Assembly: GCA_034509925.1 (NCBI GenBank)
Contig: CM067535.1
Coordinates: forward strand, 2,918,501-2,982,500
Direction of reading: 5' to 3'
Source: Hirudinaria manillensis
Taxonomy: Eukaryota; Annelida; Clitellata; Hirudinida; Hirudinidae
Length of the DNA stretch: 64,000 nucleotides
Shown: piece after piece, positions 10,135-22,100 of the stretch
Layout of the letters: the number at the start of each line of letters is the position of its first letter
Position numbering within the stretch: the stretch's first letter is position 1
The notes under the pieces: generated by a model
Databases searched by the model: none
Told to the model about the DNA's origin: nothing
The model's input: only the letters and a program-made list of their open reading frames with translations
Program-made: the position numbers and the translations under genes

Positions 10135-13100
10135 TCAATTGATATTAAAATAACCTTTATAAATGAAGTCCAAATATGAATCCACTTTTGTAAAAAAGCT
10201 CAATGTGCAAGGCAAACCTGATGAATCATGAGCACCAGATGTTGTTATACCAATTAATGTCCATATTCTACGATCATCTTTGCAAACGTAAGGGCCACCG
10301 CTATCTCCCTAACATCAAATAATTATTCAATTGTAACAACAATTATATGCAAAGATTACAGGCTCAAATACAACCCTGCAAATATTTATTCCATGAAAAG
10401 TGGGTGATGAGCCACCACAAAATGTCTCAGGCGATATTAAGTCCAAATAAGCATCAGGAGGTTGGGATCCCAGATTAGACAATTCCATTAAACAGTTGTA
10501 GTCAGTAAGCAGATTTAATCGTCCTTCTTGCAAATATTTCGGTCTAGATTTATCTGCAAATTGTAAAACTTGAAGATTTTGTTTTCTACCTATTTTGAAC
10601 GTCTAAATTCTACCTATTTATGATTTATTTCATGCATTCAAATATATATTACAGACATATATAAAATTATAGATTGCTACCAAAATTTTACTAGAACTGA
10701 CAGATATAGAAATTCTATTCAAAAACATGTCTCTACATACTTCTATCAATGTGACCAAATCCAGTCGCTAAGCAATATCGATAAGACATAAACATTTCCG
10801 TGTCTAATTTTCCTCTAGGCAAACAAACTGGCCTCACATGTTTAGAATAGATTATCGGTGACTTAAGTCTGAGTAATGCTATGTCGTGATAAGAATAAGG
10901 GTCATCTTTATCATATCTTGGGTGAGTAATGAGATGGGAAGCAGGAAATATTTTTCCACTGGGATCATTTCGAATAATTGTATCAATCATAACGTGAACT
11001 GATCTAAAATCACGATCGCTTGAAGGATATCAATATATGGAACAATAAGTTGAAGCAAATTCAACCACATATCCAAGTTAATTTGAAAAAAAAAAATTCT
11101 AATTACTTTAATTGCAATAAGTTCAACAGAATAACTGTATTTTATAGTATTATTTTTGGAATGATTATATTGTTGGATCCCTGACATTAATTAATTAATG
11201 AGGTCAAATACACAACAACGCTGATGCGCTATCACGACGTCCTTGTCCACTTAACTGCAGACACTGCAACAACGCAGAGAAAAAACAGGAAACCGAAGAA
11301 TGTCGACAAATTCGTATCACGGCTCCCGAACCCTGGACGGAAAGCGGGTTACGAGATCTACAATTAAGAGACGAAGCACTTGCACCCATACTACAGTGGA
11401 TGGAGGCTGGGGTGAAACCAGATTGGCAACAGATAGCGGAGCACGGAGAAGTTACTAAGTCCTATTGGGCACAGTGGGATTCCTTGAGAATTAGTAATGG
11501 ACTCCTACATAGGAAGTGGGAAACAGAGGATGGCACCGACTATCACCTTCAAATAGTACTTCCGAGATCTTGCGTCTCTGAGGTGTTACAAGAATTCCAT
11601 AACGGAACCTCAGGTGGACACCTGGGAGTGAATAAAACCATCAGGAAGGTGAGGGAGAGGTTTTACTGGTTGCACTACAAACAAGACGTAGAGGAGTGGT
11701 GTAGAAATTGCAATAATTGCGCAACCAGTAAAGGACCTCAAAAGAAGACTAAAGGTCTAATGCAACCCTATAATGTGGGAGTACCTTTTGAAAGAATAGC
11801 TTTGGATATTGCCGGACCATTCCCTGCATCAAAGAAGGGAAATCGGTACATATTAGTGATCAGCGATTACTTTACCAAATGGACTGAAGCGTTTGCACTG
11901 CCAAATCAGGAGGCGGAAAATGTAGCTGATGCTCTCGTAAATAATTGGATTAGTCGATTCGGGGTGCCATTAGAGTTACATTCGGACCAAGGAAGGAATT
12001 TCGAGTCGAAAATATTTCAAGAGCTATGCGAAAACCTTGGAATCCATAAGACAAGAACCACTGCATTACATCCGCAATCGGACGGTATGGTCGAGAGATT
12101 TAATAGGACCATGGAACAGTATTTGTCAAAAATGGTAAGTGAACAGCAGGATGACTGGGACAGATACCTACCACTTTTCCTTATGGCCTACCGGACAGCC
12201 GTGCATAAAACGACAGGAATCAGTCCATCAAAAATGACATTCGGGAGGGAGATTCGTCTTCCTGCCGATATGATGTTCGGAAGAGCAGAAGAACCTAAGT
12301 CGGCATGTGACTACGTTTCAAGCCTAAGAAATACACTTGCCGACACACATCAGGTTGCCCGGAAAAATATAAGTGTTAATAGCGATCAAGCCAAAGCGAG
12401 ATACGATAGGCAAGCCAATGATATAAGCTTTAAAGAAAATGAACTAGTCTGGCTATACAACCCCCAAAGAAAAAAAGGGAAGTCGCCAAAGTTACAAAAA
12501 GATTGGGAAGGACCATACCGAATCATAAAGAAAATAAACGACGTGGTATACCGCATACAGAAGTCAGCAAGGGCTAGAATGAAAGTGGTCCACAGCAATC
12601 GATTAGCAAAATATCACGGAGAAACAGAACAGCCTGTTCGGGACGAACAGATTTAAGGAGGGGGCAATGTTGGATCCCTGACATTAATTAATTAATTGAA
12701 TAATTAATTAATTAAGTTTAGTTAATATTCAGAATCTTTTATTTCGAAGTCGTAGCTAGCGATTCGAGTCATTAAGCGGTTCCATCAGGACAAGCAATCG
12801 ACCAAATCGTCCAGACGTATTTGCCATTAGTTAAATCCAATAAAGATATCCTTACGTTAATTAATTCATCAGACCCCTAGGTTACAACATTGGTGTCAGG
12901 AGTGGGATTTAACGTCGTAAAGGGATATCGATTCACTAGAGGTAAAACAGCGAGTTTTAACGACAGAAATGGGACCTAAGATACTGGACGATTTGCGCGT
13001 TCCCGATTTGAGACGAGAACTAAGGAATCGAGGCCTGGATGCAACTGGCCTAAAAGCCGAACTACAAGGACGGCTCGAGGAATGGCTTTTGGAAAATAAT

Positions 13101-16100
13101 CACGATCCGTTGGAGTATGAATTTGGGGTTCAAAAAGAAAAACAATGGGAAGCCCTTCAGACTGCTATAGAGGCCAACAATAATGCCCTGGATGCTTTGC
13201 GGTCAGATATGAAATGCGACAATAATGTTTTGCGGTCAGATATGATTTGCGGCATGGGCACTTTGCGGTCAGATATGAAATGCGACATTGATGATTTGCG
13301 GTCGGATATGAAATCCGATATAGCCAACTTCCAGGTAGCCATGGATGTCTTACGGGAGCAGGTAAAGACAGACGTAGCCAAATTCCAGACATCCATGGAT
13401 GTTCTGCGGGAAGAGGTAAGAACTGATGCAGCCAAATTCCAGACATCCATGGAAGAGGTAAAAACGGACGTAGCCAACCTCAGATCATCCAAGGAGATGG
13501 CCGACCTGAGAAAGGTTAAAGCAGAATTAGATGCACTAAAAGAAGAGCAGAGGAGGGAAATAGAGAAGTTTAAAAAATACAATGAATCGAAAACAGAGAC
13601 ATATGGAAGAGAGAAAACGACAAGACCACCATTATTCGACGGACAAGGGCCATGGGCAGTGTTCAGACATCAGTTTGAAACTGCCGCTGAACGCAACAAG
13701 TGGACCGAAGAGGAAAAAGCAACAGAGCTGATAATGGTACTGCGAGGAAGGGCAGCCGAGCTTTTGCAAACAATGCTCCACTGTAAAGCCTATTCAGAAA
13801 TAGCAGAAGCAATGGAAAGAAGATTTGGGAATGGCCACATGCTGGAAGTACATAAAAACGAATTGAAAAATCGTACGCAAAAACAGGGCGAAACACTCCA
13901 AGAATTAGAGGCTGATGTCAGAAGGCTCGCATACCTAGCCCATCCAGGACAGTCAACAGATTTCATCGAAAACATTGTAACTGACGCCTTCGTTGATGGG
14001 ATAAGGGATGCGGAAACCAAAATGGCACTAAAAATTCATGGAATAAAGGCCAGCCATGAAGCATTGGCGTTTGCAATCTCCATGGAGGCGGCAAGAGCCT
14101 CAATCCAAAAAAGCTTGAATGTAAAGAAATTGAAGCTCAGGAAGACAGAGGCAAGGAGAAAGATAAAGATAATGACAAAGACAGAGAGATGATTACAAAA
14201 ATGGCTCGACAAATCAATGACCTCAGCAAGCCCCAAAGAAACTTAAGATTCCAGGTAGTGGATAGAAGACCAAGGTGCTTCAGGTGCAACAAGCCTGGCC
14301 ATTTGGCCCGAGAATGTAGAACGACCTTCTCCAAAAATCAGCAGTACTGGAGAGAGCCCTATAAATCAGAAAAACCTGAAGCTACTAATTTTAAGAGGCA
14401 AAGATCGTTTCAGCAAACTCGAAATGCCCCACTCGTCTTTCACGTTACAGCATTAGGAAAAGGATCATCACTAGAGGTTAAAGGGAAAATTGGAGGGAAA
14501 GAATATAATCTTGTAATAGACACAGGGGCATCTACTTCTATTGTCCAACCAAAGTTGGCAAGAAACAGTAAGGTAACGACCAACAACTACAAGCTAAAAA
14601 CAGCCACCGGAGAAATAGTGCCAGTTCAAGGAACCACAACTATTACAGTGGATTTAGGAGGCAAGTCATTCGAACAGGAATTTATGATAGCCAATATAAC
14701 AGACGAATGTATACTGGGATTGGATTTCATGCGACGCTATGGAATTTCCATTGACATGAAGGGCGGCACCCTTCAACAAGGAGCAATGGAGATTCCTCTA
14801 CACTACGGAGGTACAGAAGTCAAAGACACGTTTGTAAAAGTATTACAAAACGAGACCATCCCAGCACAGTCGGAAAGCTTAATTTGGGGCGGGCTAGAAG
14901 GCGACTATACAAAATTTGTTATAGGAGCAGTCGAAGATCAATCGGGCATTGGCCAAGGACTACTAATAGGACGAGCACTAGTCAAGCTGAACACCGGCAG
15001 AGTTCCACTGAGGGTAATGAATCTATCTGACCAGGAACAACAGATCAAAGCAGGAACACCTATCGCACTTTGCAGGAACGTGGAACGCATATTGACATTA
15101 GATGGAAGTGGAAATAAGCATATCAAAAGGGATACTATGTCTAAACCATTAATGGACAATCTCCTGAAAGATTTAGACAAAACTCTACAAAAAGAAGATT
15201 ATCAACAAGCGAAAAATCTGCTTAGCGAATTTCAGGATATAATGGCTGAACAAGACAGCCCTTTGGGTAGGACTAACCTCGTGCAGCATCAAATAATACG
15301 GCAGGTGCTAAACCCATTCGACAAAACCCCCGTCCACTTCCTTTAGCTACAAGAGCAAACGCCAAGGAAATGATAAAGGAAATGCAAGACCAAGGGGTTA
15401 TTGAACCGTCAAATAGCCCCTGGAGCTCACCGGTGGTACTCGTTAAGAAGAAAGACGGATCACTTCGTTTTTGTGTCGACTATAGAAAGCTGAACGAAAT
15501 AACACTTAAGGACAGCTACCCCTTACCTAGAATCGATGATACTTTAGACACTCTCTCGGGATCAAAAATTTTTTCCACATTAGATCTCAAAAGTGGTTAC
15601 TGGCAAGTGGAGTTACATCCTGACGATAAAGAAAAAACGGCTTTCTCGACAGGTGAAGGACTATGGCAATTCACTGTCATGCCGTTCGGGCTATGCAATG
15701 CCCCAGCGACGTTTGAAAGATTAATGGAACATATACTAAGGGGACTCAATTGGAAAGTATGCCTAGTATATTTGGATGACATAATTGTTGTCGGAAAAAC
15801 ATTTGGAGAACATTTAGACAACCTCCGAGAAGTATTTAGTAGGATTAGAGAGGCAGGCATGAAACTGAGTCCAAAGAAATGCTCACTCTTTAAAAAAGAA
15901 GTCAAATACCTTGGCCATATCGTGTCTTCTGAAGGTGTTAGTACAGATCCAGATAAAGTCGATGTAGTAAAAAATTGGCCTGTACCCAAAAATATCCAGG
16001 AACTTCAAAGCTTCTTAGGACTTTGTACCTATTACAGACGATTTATTGCCAACTTTTCAAACATCGCAAAAAGCCTTCATGAGCTTACTGTGAAAGGCAA

Positions 16101-19100
16101 ACCATTTATCTGGAACGACAGCTGTGAAAAAGCATTTGATAATCTGAAAGAAGCTATGACAACGGCACCGATCCTGGCATATCCTATTCCCGGATTACCT
16201 TTTATCCTCGATACAGATGCCAGTAACTGTGGAATCGGAGCAGTTCTTTCCCAGCAAGTTGAAAATGAAGAAAAAGTTCTAGCATTTTATAGCCGTTCAC
16301 TGTCTAAAGCGGAAAGGAACTATTGCGTGACCCGGAGAGAATTATTAGCAGCAGTAGAATCCATGAAACATTTCCAGAAATATCTTTTGGGCCAGCCGTT
16401 TTTGCTAAGAACGGATCACGCCTCCCTGAGGTGGCTGCTAAACTTTAAAAACCCAGAAGGTCAGATGGCGAGGTGGATTGAAAAACTACAGGGTTTTCAG
16501 TTCAATATTGAACACAGGAGAGGTCAAATACACAACAACGCTGATGCGCTATCACGACGTCCTTGTCCACTTAACTGCAGACACTGCAACAACGCAGAGA
16601 AAAAACAGGAGACCGAAGAATGTCGACAAATTCGTATCACGGCTCCCGAACCCTGGACGGAAAGCGGGTTACGAGATCTACAATTAAGAGACGAAGCACT
16701 TGCACCCATACTACAGTGGATGGGTGAAACCAGATTGGCAACAGATAGCGGAGCACGGAGAAGTTACTAAGTCCTATTGGGCACAGTGGGATTCCTTGAG
16801 AATTAGTAATGGACTCCTACATAGGAAGTGGGAAACAGAGGATGGCACCGACTATCACCTTCAAATAGTACTTCCGAGATCTTGCGTCTCTGAGGTGTTA
16901 CAAGAATTCCATAACGGAACCTCAGGTGGACACCTGGGAGTGAATAAAACTATCAGGAAGGTGAGGGAGAGGTTTTACTGGTTGCACTACAAACAAGACG
17001 TTGAGGAGTGGTGTAGAAATTGCAATAATTGCGCAACCAGTAAAGGACCTCAAAAGAAGACTAAAGGTCTAATGCAACATTATAATGTGGGAGTACCTTT
17101 TGAAAGAATAGCTTTGGATATTGCCGGACCATTCCCTGCATCAAAGAAGGGAAACCGGTACATATTAGTGATCAGCGATTACTTCACCAAATGGACTGAA
17201 GCGTTTGCACTGCCAAATCAGGAGGCGGAAAATGTAGCTGATGCTCTCGTAAATAATTGGATTAGTCGATTCGGGGTGCCATTAGAGTTACATTCGGACC
17301 AAGGAAGGAATTTCGAGTCGAAAATAGTTCAAGAGCTATGCGAAAACCTTGGAATCCATAAGACAAGAACCACTGCATTACATCCGCAATCGGACGGTAT
17401 GGTCGAGAGATTTAATAGGACCATGGAACAGTATTTGTCAAAAATGGTATGTGAACAGCAAGATGACTGGGACAGATACCTACCACTTTTCCTTATGGCC
17501 TACCGGACAGCCGTGCATAAAACGACAGGAAGCAGTCCATCGAAAATGACATTCGGGAGGGAGATTCGTCTTCCTGCCGATATGATGTTCGGAAGAGCAG
17601 AAGAACCTAAGTCGGCATGTGACTACGTTTCAAGCCTAAGAAATACACTTGCCGACACACATCAGGTTGCCCGGAAAAATATAAGTGTTAATAGCGATCA
17701 AGCCAAAGCGAGATACGATAGGCAAGCCAATGATATAAGCTTTAAAGAAAATGAACTAGTCTGGCTATACAACCCTCAACGAAAAAAAAGGAAGTCGCCA
17801 AAGTTACAAAAAGATTGGGAAGGACCATACCGAATCATAAAGAAAATAAACGACGTGGTATACCGCATACAGAAATCAGCAAGGACTAGAATGAAAGTGG
17901 TCCACAGCAATCGATTAGCAAAATATCACGGAGAAACAGAACAGCCTGTTCGGGACGAACAGATTTAAGGAGGGGGTAATGTTGGATCCCTGACATTAAT
18001 TAATTAATTAAATAATTAATTAATTAAGTTTAGTTAATATTCAGAATCTTTTATTTCGAAGTCGTATCTAGCGATTCGAGTCATTAGGCAGTTCCGATCG
18101 GGACAAGCAATCGACCAAATCATCCAGCCGTATTTGCCATTAGTTAAAACCAATAAAGATATCCTTACGTTAATTAATTCATCAGACCCCGGGTTACAAC
18201 AATATTTTAGTAACGTTCAACTCTATAATGTTCACATCAAGAAAAACAAGTACTCTTTATAAATGACATTATTATTATTTTAAATTACTTTGGGAATGAT
18301 TACATTTTAGTCACATTAGATTCCGTAATGTTTGCATTAAATCTGGAAAAAATGCAAATTCCTACTCGAAGCAATGAGCCGAAGTAATTATCCAATTTTC
18401 TTTTATAATACTTGCTCCGCATACATATTGTCCGTCTATGATTATTTGTGCGTGCCATGGCCAGGCACCGTATTTTGATTCAAACCCTTTGATAATATAA
18501 GGTTCAAAATCGGCGTCAGGTGATCCACGTGTACCGCAAATGCTTTCAGTTTCTGTGGGTCACGCATATGAAACTAATGTTTTGAAAATTCCACAAACAT
18601 AAATTGAATAAATTTAGGTTCAATAACATTAGTTTAAAATAAATGATTTAAAAACGCATTGGAAATTGCATTCACCAAATATGTATCCATTTACATACCG
18701 TTTTGCTTAGAAAGTTCGCAATGAAGTTTTACCACTAGGCCAGATGGACATAGTGAACTTAAAGGCATTAAATAATAAATTTAAAAAAAAATTATTATCA
18801 TAATATTGAAAATCTCTAAAAAAATGTTAAAACGTTAACATAGTTTTCAGATATCTCATAAATGGTAAATCTTGTCTTTCAATATTCGTTGTAATAAGAA
18901 ATTTTCGCATTCTCTTTGATACTGGTTCTAATGTAGTGTTTGAATAACGTCTGTTCATAGAAATTAAATAGAATGTGAGGAAAGTTTTTAATATGAACAT
19001 TAAATGTTATTAAATATTCTTTTTATGCTCCAAAATATTAATCTAAAGTCGTATCGATGAAAAATAAAAGTTAATCTATAATTGACCGAAGAAATAATAT

Positions 19101-22100
19101 ATGATCCCAGATTTTGTAATTGTTGTGGGTAAAAGTAATTATATTTATTATTACTTAAGTTTATTACAGAATTATTATTTAATATACAGAATCTTTTTGA
19201 GGCTAGGGCAATGGCACATTCTTTGTAATAAAGCAGCTTAGCTTAGTATCTCCAATTCCCAAAGTAGTCTTTAATTATAAAGCAAGTAATTCAAGATACA
19301 ACATTGGCGACGAGGATGACTAACGCTCAAGAACTATCGGTAGCAGAGATGTTCATGATGTTCCTGTCCTACCAGGAATGAAAAGAGCAGAGCTTGAAAC
19401 AAGAGCGCTAAGAAGGAGAACAGAGATTGAAACAAAAGCGCGAAGAAAGGGAGCAAAGAGATCAAGAACGGTAGCTGACAATAATCAAGATGCTCAGCGC
19501 AGATACCGTGATTGACCCTATCCCTGTCCACTGCGATGCATGGAGGGAGGAGGTAGGGAGTGGGAATACTCCGCTTGTGGTAATGGGCGAGGCCCAAGTT
19601 GAACCCAAGATGGGCAAGGTCAGCACAGACACTGTGGCTGCACCTAAACCTGTCCACTGCGATACGTGGAAGGAGGAAGAATGGAGTAAGGGAACTCCAT
19701 TTGATGTATTGGGCGAGGCCCAAGAAGAATCCATATTGCGCAAGGTGAGCGCAGAGACCTTGGTGGCAACTACTCCTGTCCACTGCGATGCGTGGAAGGA
19801 GGAAGAGGAAAGGAGTAATGTTGATCCTGTTGAGAGAGTGAACGAGCTCCAGGATGAGCCGGGGAAGACAGTCGATGCTGATCCAGTTGTGGTTGAAGAT
19901 AGGTCAGCATTTGGGGATTCTCGAGACTTCCCTAGCAAAGAAGCCCGGAACCCATTGCCTCAGGAGGAGGAGGAGGAAACAGAGGATTGCTGCAGTAATC
20001 ACACTGGCCAAGAACGTGGCAATGTAGATGGCAGTGTCGTATTAGTAGGCAGTAAGTGGATGAGTAGAGTTCCAAGGAGATCTTACTCAGTCCATGAACA
20101 GGGCAATTCTATCGGTCAAAATGGGGACAAACGAAGGAGGTTCCATTCATGTAATCTATCTCACTCAAATGATGATAGAGGATCAAGGTCAAGAAGTTAT
20201 CACAGACGATACAGGAGTAGATCGAGATCAAGAAGCCATGACAGATGCAGATCTGACAAATACGATGATAAGAAGGGAAACAGTAGGAAGTCCGTGTCAA
20301 GAAGGAAGAGGCATGCTGATGATAAGGAAGAACAAATTGAGAAGTCAGCAAGACAGAGGGAATGGTGTTGGCCATTCGACAGAAGCAAGTCGATGGTAGA
20401 GAAACACTCCCAAGAAGACGCAATGCCAAAACCAGCAATAAGATCCACACGCCATCGCAGTCCACCTAAGCGTCTCGTGATCGACGCAAGCAAGAAGATC
20501 TATGATTATAAATGAGGGGGAGGTGTTGTGGGTAATGTAATAATATTGTAAGAATTTATTACTTAAGTTTATTACGATAATATACAGAATCTTTTTGAGG
20601 CTAGGGCAATGGCACATTCTTTGTAATAAAGCAGCTTAGCTTAGTATCTCCAATTCCCAAAGTAGTCCTTAATTATATAGCAAGTAATTCAAGATACAAC
20701 AGTAATATTAAAAGGAAAAACAATTTTAATACAAAATTGCTTATTATTATTTTAAATCACTCGAATATGATATACAATTAAGTGATAAATGCCATAAAAA
20801 TTTATTAGATTGTATTTTTAAAACCAAATAAATGATTATCGGCACCTGCCAAGTTTAGCACAAACATCAAAACTATGTCTTAGTTTCCAACCACGAGAAC
20901 AGATAAAATGATCTAACTCGCCCACATACATTGCTGTGAGAAGGTCAGTATTTGATTCAATTTGAACTGTATTGTAAAATGACTTAGTAAAGGATATGGC
21001 ATTTGTTTTTGAACATTTTACTTTACAATATAAATATGATATAACTTCCGTACAGCAGCCTTGTTCATCGGAATAATCTGGACAGTGCATATGGCCATCA
21101 CATCTATGAATATGATCGACGCAGAAGTTCCTTCGTAAGCATTTAAACTGACCTTCTACGCATTTTGTTCCTAGAAAAAATTTTATTTCGATAATATTAA
21201 TCTTGAAAACAAATCACGAAACGAAATTAAATATTTATTAAATAATTCTATATTCCATAGTTTTTAAAATTACTGCATGACTGCGCTGCAAAGCCATCAC
21301 ATCTACGTGCATCCATAACGCAGTAGTTTGCGCATTTAAAATGACCTTCTTTGCATTTATCTTGAAAACAATTCACGAAAAGAAATTAAATAATTCTATA
21401 ATCCATTGTTTATAAAATTACTGCAAGATTGCGCTTCATCGTCTCCATGTGGACAATCTTCTGTTCCATCGCATAGAAAGTCTTTGTGTATGCAGCGGTC
21501 TTCATAACATTTAAATTCATAATGACTACAATTCCCCATTCGGGACTCGTTGACACCTGTAAAATTAGAGTATTATCTAAATATAATTACAATTTCCATT
21601 ATAAATATAATTCATAATTATTATGTTGATTCAGAATAATGATTAACCTTTAGGTTCGCCTTTTGAGTAAACGTGCACATCACATAGCACCATCCATCTT
21701 GGTCTTGCCCCGGTAAACTTTCTAATCGTGACCGAACTTCCGAGATATGGCCTTTTACAAGTAATGTTCATTGCTCCTCCTAAAAACAATTTTGATTTTA
21801 AATCTTGAACCAGTCTTTGGTCCAACACATACAGGACAAACTCACTTTCGCCAACTTTGTCATGAGGATATTCGGTATTACCGCATGTGTATGTTTCATG
21901 GCGATCTTCCTCGTTTGAAACATATACGTACACGTGTTTTTTAGCAAATCGACCTAATAATGATGTTTTAATAACAAAAATATTTAGAAGGAGTCTTTTA
22001 ACGATTTCTAGATTTGACAAAATAATTCCCTCATGAGTCGAAGACATTTGGTAGTTGTAGTAATCCTGAGAGGTCATCATAGTATTAAGACGACATTAAT

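Larger units (their letters stand above)
11171..18201 (+). mobile_element. Family A composite A2: three-LTR tandem Ty3 insertion in gene II
   Basis: One ATAT duplication (11167-11170, 18202-18205) flanks the whole block. The empty site is seen in gene I at about 98-101. Order: 32-bp 5' LTR stub, RNase H tail and integrase (A2a), LTR 12668-12889, primer site, gag-pro-RT-RH-IN (A2b), LTR 17980-18201. The layout fits LTR-LTR recombination or a tandem element followed by a deletion. It lies in the intron between the His-exon and the Asp-exon of gene II. Confidence 0.9.
19121..20701 (+). mobile_element. Family C non-autonomous LTR element C1 (RS-protein element)
   Basis: LTRs at 19121-19303 (183 bp) and 20524-20701 (178 bp) start TGTTGTGGGT and end AGATACAACA. 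A 5-bp GTAAT duplication flanks it (19116-19120, 20702-20706), and gene I around 916-925 shows the empty site. The primer-site sequence TGGCGACGAGGATGAC follows the 5' LTR and a purine run GAGGGGGAGG precedes the 3' LTR. There is no protease, RT or integrase. It sits in intron 8 of gene II. The 5-bp duplication and different primer site separate it from families A and B. Confidence 0.9.

Noticed and set aside
15597-15989. Antisense ORFs opposite RT (also 31784-32077, 40403-40795)
   Set aside because: Shadows of the conserved RT frame, present wherever RT is present and with no recognisable domain.
20109-20465. Antisense and alternative-frame ORFs across the RS-rich region of C1
   Set aside because: Low-complexity purine-rich sequence opens extra frames; no independent support.
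19116-20706. Assigning family C to copia or BEL from its 5-bp duplication
   Set aside because: Without a polymerase the superfamily cannot be fixed; 5-bp duplications occur in several LTR groups.
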